From: Sphingobium amiense | GTDB lineage: Bacteria > Pseudomonadota > Alphaproteobacteria > Sphingomonadales > Sphingomonadaceae | Length of the DNA: 64,000 bases | Direction: 5' to 3' | NCBI RefSeq assembly: GCF_003967075.1 | Contig: NZ_AP018664.1 | Location: 3,162,001-3,226,000 of the forward strand | Shown: piece after piece, positions 16,409 through 25,931 of the stretch | How the letters are laid out: each line of letters begins with the position of its first letter | How positions within the stretch are numbered: position 1 is the first letter of the stretch | Translations under genes and position numbers: made by a program | Notes under the pieces: generated by a model | Told to the model about the DNA's origin: nothing | What the model saw: only the letters and a program-made list of their open reading frames with translations | Database searches by the model: none

Positions 16409-18320
16409 AGTCAGTGGTCTCGCCGATTTCGAACTTGGGCGCGTCGATCGTGTTGTCCGCTTCCACTCCGCCGGCGAAGCCCGCGCGCTGCACCGACTTG
16501 GACCGCAGATAATAGAGCGACTTGATGCCCAGTTCCCATGCGCGGAAGTGGAGCATGAGCAGATCCCATTTCTCCACGTCCGCCGGGATGAACAGATTGA
16601 GCGACTGCGCCTGGTCGATATAGGGCGTGCGGTCGGCCGCAAGTTCGAGCAGCCAGCGCTGGTCGATTTCGAAGCTGGTCTTGAACACGTCCTTTTCTTC
16701 CTGGGTCAGGAAGTCGAGATGCTGGACCGATCCGCCCTTTTCGAGGATCGAGTTCCAGACGGCGGTGCTGTCCTTCGACTTGGCGGCCAGCAGCTTTTCC
16801 AGATAGGGATTCTTGATCGAGAAGCTGCCCGACAGCGTTTTGTGCGTGTAGATATTGGCCGGGATCGGCTCGATGCAAGCCGACGTGCCGCCGCAGATGA
16901 TGCTGATCGACGCGGTGGGCGCGATCGCCATCTTGCAGGAGAAACGCTCCATCACGCCCTGATCGGCGGCGTCGGGGCACGGGCCGCGTTCGTGGGCGAG
17001 CAGCATCGAGGCTTCGTTCACCTTGGCGCTGATATGCTTGAAGATGCGCAGGTTCCACGATTTCGCCATCGCGCCTTCGAACGGGATGTTCCGCGCCTGC
17101 AGGAAGCTGTGAAAGCCCATGACGCCAAGGCCGACCGAGCGTTCGCGGCTCGCGCTATATTTGGCGCGCGCCATTTCGGGCGGCGCGCGGTCGATATAGT
17201 CCTGAAGCACATTGTCGAGGAAGCGCATGATGTCTTCCGCGAAGGTCGGGTGATCCTTCCACTCGTCCCACGTTTCAAGGTTCATCGACGACAGGCAGCA
17301 GACCGCCGTGCGGTCGTTGCCGAGGTGATCGCGCCCGGTCGGCAGCGTGATTTCCGAACAGAGGTTCGATGTGGACACCTTGAGGCCGAGGTCGCGGTGA
17401 TGCTTGGGCATCATGCGGTTCACGGTGTCGTTGAAGACGATATAGGGTTCGCCGGTGGCGAGGCGCACTTCGACCAGCTTCTGGAACAGGGCGCGCGCGT
17501 TGACGGTGCCGCGCACCGACTGGTCCTTGGGGCTGCGCAGGTTGAAGTCCGCGCCGTCGCGCACCGCCTCCATGAACTCGTCGGTCAGGAGGACGCCGTG
17601 ATGCAGGTTCAGCGCCTTGCGGTTGAAGTCGCCGCTGGTCTTGCGGATTTCGAGGAACTCCTCGATCTCCGGGTGGGAGATGTCGAGATAGCAGGCGGCC
17701 GAGCCTCGGCGCAGCGACCCCTGGCTGATCGCCAGCGTCAGGCTGTCCATCACGCGGACGAAGGGGATGATGCCGCTGGTCTTGCCATTGAGGCCCACCG
17801 GCTCGCCGATGCCGCGCACATTGCCCCAGTAGGTGCCGATGCCGCCGCCGCGCGAGGCGAGCCAGACATTCTCGTTCCAGGTGTTGACGATGCCTTCCAG
17901 ACTGTCGTCGACGCTGTTGAGATAGCAACTGATGGGCAGGCCGCGCCCGGTGCCGCCGTTGGACAGCACGGGGGTGGCGGGCATGAACCAGAGTTTCGAG
18001 ATATAGTCGTAAACGCGCTGGGCATGGTCGGCGTCGTCGGCATAGGCGGCGGCGACACGGGCGAAGAGATCCTGATAGGATTCGCCGGGCAGCAGGTAGC
18101 GGTCGTTCAGCGTATCCTTGCCGAATTCCGTCAGCAGCGCGTCGCGCGCCGCGTCGGTCGTGACATGGAAGCGCCGCGCCTCGATCTTCGAAGAGGCGGA
18201 GATTTCAGGAGCGGGCTCGGCCGGAGCCGGCTGCACCGGCGCCTCCGTCTTCGTCGCTTCCAGCAGATCGTCCATCACAGTTGCCACGTCGCCACCTTGT
18301 CCACTATCCCGAAAGTCCAT
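16383..18320 (-). CDS. nrdA: Ribonucleotide reductase class Ia, alpha subunit (no ATP-cone)
   Basis: NrdA reduces ribonucleotides to deoxyribonucleotides. From ATG at 18320 it is 645 aa. The active-site set is complete: PISCYLNS (first Cys), NLCSE (Asn, radical Cys, Glu), AVCCLSSMNL (partner Cys) and the radical-transfer SLYYLRS tyrosines. The C-terminal CLAC pair takes reducing equivalents. The N-terminus goes from an Ala/Pro-rich tail directly to NDRYLLPGES, so the ATP-cone found in E. coli NrdA is missing. A start at 18275 is also possible. NrdR boxes were looked for upstream but not found. Confidence 0.96.
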   Translation of the reverse strand: MDFRDSGQGGDVATVMDDLLEATKTEAPVQPAPAEPAPEISASSKIEARRFHVTTDAARDALLTEFGKDTLNDRYLLPGESYQDLFARVAAAYADDADHAQRVYDYISKLWFMPATPVLSNGGTGRGLPISCYLNSVDDSLEGIVNTWNENVWLASRGGGIGTYWGNVRGIGEPVGLNGKTSGIIPFVRVMDSLTLAISQGSLRRGSAACYLDISHPEIEEFLEIRKTSGDFNRKALNLHHGVLLTDEFMEAVRDGADFNLRSPKDQSVRGTVNARALFQKLVEVRLATGEPYIVFNDTVNRMMPKHHRDLGLKVSTSNLCSEITLPTGRDHLGNDRTAVCCLSSMNLETWDEWKDHPTFAEDIMRFLDNVLQDYIDRAPPEMARAKYSASRERSVGLGVMGFHSFLQARNIPFEGAMAKSWNLRIFKHISAKVNEASMLLAHERGPCPDAADQGVMERFSCKMAIAPTASISIICGGTSACIEPIPANIYTHKTLSGSFSIKNPYLEKLLAAKSKDSTAVWNSILEKGGSVQHLDFLTQEEKDVFKTSFEIDQRWLLELAADRTPYIDQAQSLNLFIPADVEKWDLLMLHFRAWELGIKSLYYLRSKSVQRAGFAGGVEADNTIDAPKFEIGETTDYDECLACQ

Positions 18321-18766
18321 GCGCCGCCCCTGAATGTTCCTGTTTCGTTCGATTCGGTCAAGCGGCTCGCGACATCGTGCCGCGCATCCTATCATCAACC
18401 GGACCTCGCCGGGACGGAAAAAGCCCAGCAGAGCGGATCGCAGGGGACAGAAGTCCACTCGCCAAGATAATGTCCTGACGTTGCAATCACAATCTGTTGG
18501 GTAACCCCCGTTAACCCGATACCATGGATAGTGCCATAGCCGCTTAAAGGCGCAAGAGGGTAAATGACGGTTCAGGGACTCGGTTCATCGACAGCATGAC
18601 TCGGTTGGTCGCCCCGCAGCGCAGCGACGCGCGGACTTTCCTGCCACCCGGAAAAGGCAAGAGGGATTGCGCGAAGAAAAAATAAATTGGGTCTTGCCAC
18701 GCAAAAGGGTGCGTGGCCGATTCCGGTGACACACCATGGCTTGTGGTGCCTGCCGATGGAGCCGCT
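18321..18766. other. Intergenic region, divergent nrdA and GST promoters
   Basis: This 446-bp stretch contains no supportable gene; in-frame extensions of nrdA into it are low-complexity. It must hold the nrdA promoter (minus) and the GST promoter (plus). The one notable structure is GGGTAAC-CCCC-GTTAACCC at 18499-18517, an inverted repeat with one extra base, a possible regulator site. The part from 18540 to 18700 shows nothing recognisable. Confidence 0.6.
18499..18517. promoter_or_regulatory. Imperfect palindrome upstream of nrdA
   Basis: GGGTAAC, a CCCC spacer and GTTAACCC form an inverted repeat with a one-base bulge, about 180 bp upstream of the nrdA start. It does not match the NrdR-box consensus as I remember it. 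A regulatory role is inferred only from symmetry and position. Confidence 0.3.
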
Positions 18767-19426
18767 ATGATCCTCTATTATCACCCGCTTTCCTCCTATT
18801 GCTGGAAAGTGCTGATCGCCCTGTATGAAAGCGGCATCCCCTTCGAGCGGCGGATGCTGGCGGACGAAGGGGTCGCGGCGGAGTGGCAGGCGCTCTGGCC
18901 GCTGGGGAAGTTCCCGATCCTGCGCGATCCGGTGCGCGGCGAAACCGTCGCCGAAGCCAGCATCGTCATCGAATATCTCGCCCATCATGAGCCGGGCAGC
19001 TTCCGCCCCCTCCCCGCCGATCCCGATGCGGCGCTGGAGGTGCGGCTGATGGACCGACTGTTCGACCAATATGTCATGACGCCGATGCAGGCGCTGGTGG
19101 CAGACCGGCTGCGGCCGGAGGAAAAACGCGATCCGGTGGCGGTGGAGCAGGCGTGCGGCTTGCTGGGCAAGGCCTATGCCCTGCTCGAGTCGCGCATCGG
19201 GGGTCGGACGTGGGCGGCGGGCGAGGCCTTCACCCTGGCCGACTGCGCGGCGGCGCCCGCGCTCTTCTACGCCGACCGGATCGTGCCGCTGGGCGACCGC
19301 CATCCCGCGCTCACCGCCTGCCTCGCCCGGCTGGAGGCGCGGCCGAGCTTTGCGCGGGTGCTGGAGGAGAAGGAGCCTTACTGGCCGATGTTCCCCTTCG
19401 CCGACGGGCCGCTGGCGGCGCATTGA
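18767..19426 (+). CDS. Glutathione S-transferase family protein
   Basis: A 219-aa cytosolic GST. The N-terminal thioredoxin-like domain starts MILYYHPLSSYCWKVLIALYE, with the SSYCWKV region near the glutathione site and the PLGKFPILRD cis-Pro loop, then EASIVIEYL for gamma-Glu binding. The C-terminal helical domain has GRTWAAGEAFTLADCAAAPAL, the N-capping box motif. The family is clear; the substrate is not. The start at 18767 fits the N-terminal strand; the upstream extension does not. Confidence 0.92.
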   Translation: MILYYHPLSSYCWKVLIALYESGIPFERRMLADEGVAAEWQALWPLGKFPILRDPVRGETVAEASIVIEYLAHHEPGSFRPLPADPDAALEVRLMDRLFDQYVMTPMQALVADRLRPEEKRDPVAVEQACGLLGKAYALLESRIGGRTWAAGEAFTLADCAAAPALFYADRIVPLGDRHPALTACLARLEARPSFARVLEEKEPYWPMFPFADGPLAAH

Positions 19427-19497
19427 CGCTCCGGTCCAAAGCCCTATAGCCGCGCCTTGCGAAGACCCGCCGTGCAGGGCGGGCGGCTATAGGGAAA

Positions 19498-21027
19498 ATG
19501 GGCACGATGACACTCATCAAGACCGCCGACCTGATCGAGAGCGTGGCCGACGCGCTCCAGTTCATCAGCTATTATCATCCGATGGATTATATCCGCGCGC
19601 TCGGCAAAGCCTATGAGGCGGAGGCCAATCCGGCGGCGAAGGACGCCATCGCGCAGATCCTGACCAACAGCCGCATGTGCGCGGAGGGGCATCGCCCGAT
19701 CTGCCAGGACACCGGCATCGTCAACGTCTTCATCAAATGGGGCATGGACTGCCGCCTCGACGACAATAGCCGCTCGATGCAGGAGGTCGTCGACGAAGGC
19801 GTGCGCCGCGCCTACCTCAACCCCGAAAACCGCCTGCGCGCCTCCATCCTGCGCGACCCGGCCTTTTCGCGTCAGAACACGAAGGACAACACGCCCTGCG
19901 TGCTGAACGTCGAGATGGTGCCGGGGAACAAGGTGATCGTCGATGTCGCGGCCAAAGGCGGCGGCAGCGAGAACAAGACCAAGTTCAAGATGATGAACCC
20001 CAGCGACTCGATCGTCGACTGGGTGCTGGAGATGGTGCCGCAGATGGGCGCGGGCTGGTGCCCGCCCGGCATGCTCGGCATCGGCATCGGCGGCACGGCG
20101 GAAAAGGCCGTCGCGCTGGCCAAGGAAAGCCTGATGGAACCCATCGACATGGGCGAGCTGAAGGCGCGCGGGCCGCAGAACGACATCGAAAAGATGCGGA
20201 TCGAGATTTTCGACAGGGTGAATGCGCTGGGCATCGGCGCGCAGGGGCTGGGCGGGCTTTCCACCATCCTCGACGTCAAGATCTACGACTATCCCTGCCA
20301 TGCGGCGGGCAAGCCCGTGGCGATGATCCCCAACTGCGCCGCCACCCGCCATGCGCATTTCACGCTCGACGGGTCGGGTCCGGCCTATCTGGAAGCGCCA
20401 AAGCTCAGCGAATGGCCCCAGGTCGACTGGAAGCCGAGCAAGGAAGCGATCCGCGTCGATCTCGACACGCTGACGCCCGAAGTCGTCCAGAGCTGGAAGC
20501 ATGGCGACCGGCTGCTGCTGAACGGCAAGATGCTGACCGGGCGTGACGCCGCCCACAAGCGCATCGCCGACATGCTGGAGAAGGGCGAGAGCCTGCCGGT
20601 CGATTTCAAAGGCCGCGTCATCTATTATGTCGGCCCGGTCGATCCGGTCCGCGACGAGGTGGTCGGCCCCGCCGGTCCCACGACGGCGACGCGCATGGAC
20701 AAGTTCATGGACATGATGCTGGAGCAGGGGCTTGCCGCCTGCGTCGGCAAGGCCGAGCGCGGCCCGGCGGCCACGGACAGCATCGCGAAGCACAGGAGCG
20801 CCTATCTGATGGCGGTCGGCGGCGCGGCCTATCTGGTCGCCCGCGCGATCAAGGAATCGAAGGTCGTGGGCTTTGCGGATCTGGGCATGGAAGCGATCTA
20901 CGAATTCACGGTCGAGGACATGCCCGTCACCGTCGCGGTCGACAGCGAAGGGCAGAATGTCCACCGCCTCGCGCCCTTGGTGTGGCAGGAAAAGATCCGG
21001 CGCGAGGGGCTGCTGGAAAAGGCCTGA
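19498..21027 (+). CDS. Fumarate hydratase class I (4Fe-4S)
   Basis: The enzyme interconverts fumarate and malate in the TCA cycle using an oxygen-sensitive 4Fe-4S cluster. The 509-aa single-chain protein has the N-terminal alpha domain (NSRMCAEGHRPICQDTGIVNVF with candidate cluster cysteines; KGGGSENKTKFKMMNPSDS) joined to the beta domain (VGPAGPTTATRMDKFMDMML, KHRSAYLMAVGGAAYLVA). This matches FumA/FumB-type class I fumarases. An ATG at 19507 would give a slightly shorter protein. No FumC-type gene is in the window. Confidence 0.95.
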   Translation: MGTMTLIKTADLIESVADALQFISYYHPMDYIRALGKAYEAEANPAAKDAIAQILTNSRMCAEGHRPICQDTGIVNVFIKWGMDCRLDDNSRSMQEVVDEGVRRAYLNPENRLRASILRDPAFSRQNTKDNTPCVLNVEMVPGNKVIVDVAAKGGGSENKTKFKMMNPSDSIVDWVLEMVPQMGAGWCPPGMLGIGIGGTAEKAVALAKESLMEPIDMGELKARGPQNDIEKMRIEIFDRVNALGIGAQGLGGLSTILDVKIYDYPCHAAGKPVAMIPNCAATRHAHFTLDGSGPAYLEAPKLSEWPQVDWKPSKEAIRVDLDTLTPEVVQSWKHGDRLLLNGKMLTGRDAAHKRIADMLEKGESLPVDFKGRVIYYVGPVDPVRDEVVGPAGPTTATRMDKFMDMMLEQGLAACVGKAERGPAATDSIAKHRSAYLMAVGGAAYLVARAIKESKVVGFADLGMEAIYEFTVEDMPVTVAVDSEGQNVHRLAPLVWQEKIRREGLLEKA

Positions 21028-21131
21028 ACGGATCGGGAATCGTGCTGATCTGGGTTAGTCCGCGCTGCGGCAGAGGAACGCGGGCTAACCCCAGGGCATT
21101 GTTGCGGCACCCTATTCGTGGAGCCGAACCC

Positions 21132-21371
21132 ATGTCCTTCACCCAGCTCGATCCGCCGCTGCCCGTCCATGTCGAGGGGAAGGGGCAGGGCTTTGCCTTT
21201 GCCGTGATCGACTATGGGCAGGAACATAATCTGATCTGGGTGACGGGCCTTTCGGACAGCGGAGAAATCTGGTGCGCGCCCAATCCGCTGGTGCGGCTCC
21301 AGACCAACTGGACGATGGGCCGCGATGCGCAGCGGCCCGCCGCAAGCGTCACCGCCATCAAGCCGAGCTGA
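21132..21371 (+). CDS. Conserved small protein of unknown function
   Basis: A 79-aa soluble protein starting MSFTQLDPPLPVHVEGKGQG, with AFAVIDYGQEHNLIWVT and GEIWCAPNPLVRLQTNWTMGR. The pattern resembles a small family I associate with sphingomonad and phage genomes, with no known function. The ATG at 21132 was chosen because the region before it is intergenic. It lies alone between fumarase and a DUF3667 gene. Confidence 0.7.
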   Translation: MSFTQLDPPLPVHVEGKGQGFAFAVIDYGQEHNLIWVTGLSDSGEIWCAPNPLVRLQTNWTMGRDAQRPAASVTAIKPS

Positions 21372-21440
21372 CAGGAGAGCGCAAGGTTGCGCCCATGAGG
21401 CGTCTGGTCAGGATCATACACCGCTGATAATCTCCCCTGC

Positions 21441-22496
21441 ATGACAGGGGACATGGAAGCGGCGGGTGACGCGGTCACGGGGGCCATGCTGGCGCGGGCG
21501 GTCGAGCCTGACCATGGCGAGGCGGGCGTAGCGCACGCGGGGAGCTGCCTCAATTGCGGCGCGCCCGTCAGCGGCAATTATTGCGCCCAATGCGGTCAGG
21601 CGACGCATCTGCACCGCAGTTTCTTCGCAATCGGCCATGACCTCGCCCATGGCGTGCTGCATTTCGAGGGCAAGATCTGGACGACGCTGCCCGAACTGGC
21701 GCTGCGGCCGGGCAAGCTGACGCGGCGCTACATCCATGGCGAGCGGGCGAAGTTCGTGTCGCCCTTCGCCCTGTTCCTCTTTTCCGCCTTCCTCATGTAC
21801 GCGATCTTTTCGCTCACCAGCCATCATGGCGGGGAGCCATCCAAGGGGCCGGCGATGGACCGGGGCGCCGCCGCCGAGCTGCACCGGGAAGCGGCGAAGA
21901 TCGACGCGCGGATCGCGAAGCTGGAGCGGGAACTGGCGGCGCCCGGCCTGTCGCAGGCCCGGCGCGCGACGCTCACCGAAAAGCTGGACGATGCGCGCGA
22001 CGACCGCAAGGGGGTGGGCGTGGCGAGCGACATCAGCCGGTCGCTGGAAGCCGAAGGGCTGACCGGCGGCGTCGCCCGAACGGTGGGCCGGGCGGTGAAC
22101 GCCGCCGCGGAAAATCCCGACTTCGCCTATTACAAGCTCAAGGCCAACGCCTATAAATTTTCCTGGGCGCTGATCCTCATTTCCCTGCCTTTCCTCTGGC
22201 TGCTCTTCCCGTTCAGCCGAAGGTTCAAGATGTATGACCATGCGGTCTACATCACCTATTCCATTGCCTTCATGTCGCTGCTCTTTTCCGGTTCGATGCT
22301 GCTGGGCGCTATGGGCGCTTCGGCGGGGCTGGTGACGGGCGCGCTGCTGCTGTTCGCGCTGTGGCACATGTACCGGCAGTTCAAGGACGCCTACGCGCTG
22401 GGCCGGACGGGGACGCTGGTGCGGCTGCCCTTCCTCTACCTCTTCGCCTGCATCGCGCTGTCGCTGTTCTTCACCATGCTGGTGCTGATGGGATAG
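21441..22496 (+). CDS. DUF3667 membrane protein with zinc ribbon
   Basis: A 351-aa inner-membrane protein. An N-terminal zinc ribbon ([18 protein letters not shown] at about 36-53) is followed by the DUF3667 core ([41 protein letters not shown]). There is a long coiled-coil stretch ([20 protein letters not shown]) and four or five transmembrane helices, one near 110 and the others from about 235 on. Function is unknown; the family occurs in proteobacteria and Bacteroidetes. No operon partner is obvious. Confidence 0.88.
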   Translation: MTGDMEAAGDAVTGAMLARAVEPDHGEAGVAHAGSCLNCGAPVSGNYCAQCGQATHLHRSFFAIGHDLAHGVLHFEGKIWTTLPELALRPGKLTRRYIHGERAKFVSPFALFLFSAFLMYAIFSLTSHHGGEPSKGPAMDRGAAAELHREAAKIDARIAKLERELAAPGLSQARRATLTEKLDDARDDRKGVGVASDISRSLEAEGLTGGVARTVGRAVNAAAENPDFAYYKLKANAYKFSWALILISLPFLWLLFPFSRRFKMYDHAVYITYSIAFMSLLFSGSMLLGAMGASAGLVTGALLLFALWHMYRQFKDAYALGRTGTLVRLPFLYLFACIALSLFFTMLVLMG

Positions 22497-22557
22497 GGCC
22501 GCTCCGTTCGGCGCACCGCTAACGCTTCCTTTACCACGCTGGTCTAGCCAGCAACGG

Positions 22558-23961
22558 GTGAGAAACGAAGCGCAATCGAACGCCGTGTCGACGGCCGTCA
22601 TGGAAGTCGCCAAACTGTCGGGCGATCTGGGCCTGCGCACGCTCGATCTTCAGGCGGACATCAGCGAGCTGGCAGAGCGCGTGACGCAGCAGGCCCGCAC
22701 CATCGAGGCGATCAGCGGCGCGGCGACTCAGTTATCGCACGATGGCGACAGTGTGTCGCGCGCGGGACAGGATGCGCGCGAAAAAGCCATCGCGGCGCGG
22801 TCGATCATCGACGACTCGGGGCGTCAGTTGTCCGCGGCCAACCATAATTTCGTCGACCTCATCGAACAGGTGAACCGCGTCCACAGCCGCCTCGACGGCT
22901 TTGGCGAGGCGCTCAAGACCGTCGCGCATGTGACCAGCGTCATCAGCGGCATCGCCAGCCAGACCAACCTCCTCGCGCTCAACGCCACCATCGAGGCGGC
23001 GCGGGCGGGCGATGCGGGCCGGGGCTTTGCAGTGGTCGCATCCGAAGTGAAGAAGCTGGCGCAGGAAACCGCCGCCGCCACCCACACCATCGAACAGTCG
23101 ATCGCGGCGCTGACCGGCGAGGCGGGCGGGATGCTGGACAGCATCACCCACGGCGCGCAGACGGCCCGCACCGCGCTCAACGACACCAAGAATATCGAAG
23201 CGCTGGTCGACCGGCTCGGCGCGCTGATGCAGGGGCTGTCGAGCAACAGCGAGGCGGTCGCCGAACGGATCGCCTCCATGGTCGGGTCCGCCGGGGAAAT
23301 CCGCTCGGGCCTGAGCGCGCTCGCCAGCACATCGAGCGACAATGCCGATGGCCTGCAGCGCCTGTCCGGCCGCGTGCTGACGGCAAGCGAGGACACCAAC
23401 AAGCTGCTGCAATATCTGGCGGAAAGCGGCGTCGACATTCCCGATTCGCCCTATATCCGCTTCTGCCTCGACAGCGCAGCCGCCGTGGCCGGGGCGATAG
23501 AAGCGGCCATCGACGCGGGCGTCATCGGGCTGGAGGACGTGCTGCGGCCCCAATATGAGCCGATTGCCGGAAGCAACCCGCCGCTCTTTTCGCATCCGGT
23601 GCAGGCGGTGATGCTGCCGGCCGCCAGAGCGCGGCAGGAAATGGCGCGCCAATTTCCCGGCCTGTTCGGCATGACGTTCACCGACCGCAACGCGTTCGGC
23701 GCGATTGCCATGCCCGAACGCTCCCAGCCCCAGCGCCCCGGCGACATCAACTGGAATCTCGAAAATTCGAGGCAGGGTTCGATCTTCGACGGGGAAGATA
23801 CGCGGGTGGAGTGCACCACGGTCAAGCCGTTCCGCATCAAGGCCTATCGCCGCCTGACCGCCGATGGCGACGTCATCCTGCTGAAACAGGTGATCGCGTC
23901 CATCCACGTCAAGGGACGCCACTGGGGCATCCTGCAACTGGGCTATCGCGATCAGGGCTGA
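22558..23961 (+). CDS. Soluble methyl-accepting chemotaxis protein with C-terminal sensor domain
   Basis: A 467-aa cytoplasmic chemoreceptor without transmembrane segments. The signalling hairpin tip is at about 131-169 ([20 protein letters not shown], then [15 protein letters not shown]), flanked by coiled-coil. The C-terminal 160 residues (from about 300) end in a Cache-like strand pattern with [14 protein letters not shown], as in the sensor domains of other receptors, here placed after the signalling domain. The start is a GTG at 22558; ATG at 22600 is an alternative. No che genes are nearby. Confidence 0.9.
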   Translation: MRNEAQSNAVSTAVMEVAKLSGDLGLRTLDLQADISELAERVTQQARTIEAISGAATQLSHDGDSVSRAGQDAREKAIAARSIIDDSGRQLSAANHNFVDLIEQVNRVHSRLDGFGEALKTVAHVTSVISGIASQTNLLALNATIEAARAGDAGRGFAVVASEVKKLAQETAAATHTIEQSIAALTGEAGGMLDSITHGAQTARTALNDTKNIEALVDRLGALMQGLSSNSEAVAERIASMVGSAGEIRSGLSALASTSSDNADGLQRLSGRVLTASEDTNKLLQYLAESGVDIPDSPYIRFCLDSAAAVAGAIEAAIDAGVIGLEDVLRPQYEPIAGSNPPLFSHPVQAVMLPAARARQEMARQFPGLFGMTFTDRNAFGAIAMPERSQPQRPGDINWNLENSRQGSIFDGEDTRVECTTVKPFRIKAYRRLTADGDVILLKQVIASIHVKGRHWGILQLGYRDQG

Positions 23962-24035
23962 TCCGGACGCCCGATCCGGCGGCCCGATCGGGCAGGAAGC
24001 CTTGCCCGCTCTGTCCGCCGCGCTATGTCGGTCCC

Positions 24036-25274
24036 GTGACCCGCGCCGCGCCGACCCTTTCACCCCTGATACGCATTGCGCGCGGCGCTGGCGTTGCGAT
24101 GCTGTTCCTGATCGTCGCGCTGTGTCTGGCCGTCACGATCGTGCCGCCCTTCCTCGACCGCATCTATTATCGCGGGCCGGACAGCGGCCATTATGACGGC
24201 GCGCATTTCTTCAATCCCGATGGCGAGATCGGCCTGCCCGCGCCGACGGGCGCGAGCCGACAGGGTTTCATCCTGCGCTGGCTGCTGGGGGACGACGGCC
24301 GGCCGCGCTGGCCCGAGGCGATTGCGGTCAAGCCCGCCCGCCCCGCGCCCTTCGCCGCGCCGCGCGGGATGGTCGCGACATGGGTCGGCCATGCGACCGT
24401 GCTGGTGCAGGCAGCGGGCCTCAACATCCTGACCGACCCGATCTGGTCCGACCATGCCAGCCCCTTCCCGCCCTTTGGCCCCAGGCGGGTGGCGCAGCCC
24501 GGCATCCGCTTCGACGACCTGCCCAAAATCGACCTGATCGTCATCAGCCACAATCATTACGACCATCTCGACCTGCCGACCCTTAAGCGGCTGTGGGAGC
24601 GGGACCGGCCGAAGATCGTCACCAGCCTTGGCAATGACGCGATCCTGAAAGCGGCGGGCATCCCGTCGACCGCGCTGGACTGGGGCCAGTCGGTGAGCGG
24701 CGCGGCGCTCAACGGGCTGGCGCCCGACGCAGTGGTCCAGTGCGGCTCCTACGAACATTGCCCCGACTATCGCGTGCATGTGACGCGCAGCCATCACTGG
24801 GGCAGCCGCTGGGGCGCCGACCGCAATCGCGCGCTCTGGTCGAGCTTCGTCATCGCAACGCGCGCGGGGAACATCTTCTTCGCCGGAGACACTGGCGCGG
24901 GCGACATGGCATGGCCCTATGAAGCGCGGCGCTACGGCCCGATCCGGCTGGCGCTGATCCCCATCGGCGCGTTCCGCTTCCGGAAGGGGCAGATGCAGTC
25001 CGACGCGCATATCGGCCCGGTTCAGGCGGTGGAGATATTCAGGCGGCTGGGCGCATCGACCGCGATCCCGATCCACTGGGGCACATTCCGCCTGTCCTAC
25101 GAACAGTGGGACACGCCGCCGCGCATGCTGGAGCTGGCGCTGCGGTGCGAAGGGATCGACCGGAAACGCTTCGCCCCGCTGCGCATCGGACAGATGCTCA
25201 GCGTTCCGACGGTCCGCCCCGTCACCGTCGGCCCCAAAAGCTGCGACGAGCGCGCATTCCGCGCGCTCGAATGA
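24036..25274 (+). CDS. Membrane-anchored MBL-fold hydrolase (NAPE-PLD/UlaG-like)
   Basis: A 412-aa protein with an N-terminal transmembrane anchor (AMLFLIVALCLAVTIVPPF). A metallo-beta-lactamase domain follows, with WVGHATVLVQ, ISHNHYDHLDLPTL (metal motif), HHWGSRWGADRNRALWSSF, FFAGDTGAGD and the C-terminal PIHWGTF. This is the COG2220 pattern of N-acyl-phosphatidylethanolamine phospholipase D-like and UlaG-like proteins, so a lipid substrate is plausible but unproven. The GTG at 24036 keeps the anchor; ATG at 24099 trims it. Confidence 0.88.
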   Translation: MTRAAPTLSPLIRIARGAGVAMLFLIVALCLAVTIVPPFLDRIYYRGPDSGHYDGAHFFNPDGEIGLPAPTGASRQGFILRWLLGDDGRPRWPEAIAVKPARPAPFAAPRGMVATWVGHATVLVQAAGLNILTDPIWSDHASPFPPFGPRRVAQPGIRFDDLPKIDLIVISHNHYDHLDLPTLKRLWERDRPKIVTSLGNDAILKAAGIPSTALDWGQSVSGAALNGLAPDAVVQCGSYEHCPDYRVHVTRSHHWGSRWGADRNRALWSSFVIATRAGNIFFAGDTGAGDMAWPYEARRYGPIRLALIPIGAFRFRKGQMQSDAHIGPVQAVEIFRRLGASTAIPIHWGTFRLSYEQWDTPPRMLELALRCEGIDRKRFAPLRIGQMLSVPTVRPVTVGPKSCDERAFRALE

Positions 25275-25278
25275 GGCG

Positions 25279-25785
25279 CTATCCGGCGGGACAGTCGCCC
25301 ACGCGCCGCCCGGTCAGGTCATGCGTGGTGCGCAACACCGGCGAGCCGCCCTCGACTTTCGTCATGGTGGCGCCGAGCGTCAGCGTGTCGGCGGTGTAAT
25401 TGCCCTCCACCGCGATCTCGGACGTGCCCTTGCCTGCCTTGCAGGAAAGGGTGGCGATCAGCCGGCCCTTGCGCGCCAGCTTGTCCTTGTAGGTGCAGTC
25501 GCTGCCCTCCGTCCCCGCGATCGCGTCGGGGGTGGGCAGGCCGTCCCTGTCGACGGAAATGCAGACCTTGTCCTCGCTCACCTGCTTGAGCGCTTCCTGA
25601 TATTGGGCGGGCGTGACGGTGGGCGTATTGTAACCGGTGGTCTTGCGCGTCAGTTCCCACTGGCCCGCCTGCATGACGATCGGCTTTTCCTCAGCCTCGG
25701 GCGCTGGCGCGGGATCGCTCCCGCACGCCGCCAGAGCCATCACACCCGTCAGCGGCAATGCCACCCACAGCATTTTCAGCATCAT
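25279..25785 (-). CDS. DUF3617 lipoprotein
   Basis: A 168-aa lipoprotein with signal peptide and lipobox MALAAC (Cys at about 21). The DUF3617 domain follows: VMQAGQWELTRKTTGYNTP, an Asp/Cys middle (KVCISVDR, SDCTYKDK), and ATLSCKAGKG, EIAVEGNYTADTLTL and the terminal RRVGDCPAG. Paired cysteines fit a periplasmic disulfide-bonded beta domain. Function is unknown. A paralogue lies just upstream (25932-26480), so the pair probably arose by tandem duplication. Confidence 0.85.
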   Translation of the reverse strand: MMLKMLWVALPLTGVMALAACGSDPAPAPEAEEKPIVMQAGQWELTRKTTGYNTPTVTPAQYQEALKQVSEDKVCISVDRDGLPTPDAIAGTEGSDCTYKDKLARKGRLIATLSCKAGKGTSEIAVEGNYTADTLTLGATMTKVEGGSPVLRTTHDLTGRRVGDCPAG

Positions 25786-25931
25786 GCCTCTCCCCTGTTC
25801 TCGTTCGGAACGGGGAGGAAGGTCTAACGGGCCGGGTCAAAGCGCAAGCGAAATCAGCGGCGGCAGCGCACGGGTGCGTGGAAGTCCGGCGGCCTGTCCG
25901 CGATCCAGCGCGTCAGGCGGATCGGCCGGCC

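Noticed and set aside
18321..18766. NrdR boxes upstream of nrdA
   Set aside because: No pair of ACA-WATA-TGT type boxes was found; the only palindrome has a different sequence.
22732..24063. 443-codon minus-strand frame over the chemoreceptor
   Set aside because: It is a codon-bias shadow typical of GC-rich DNA with no recognisable domain, while the plus strand encodes a clear chemoreceptor.
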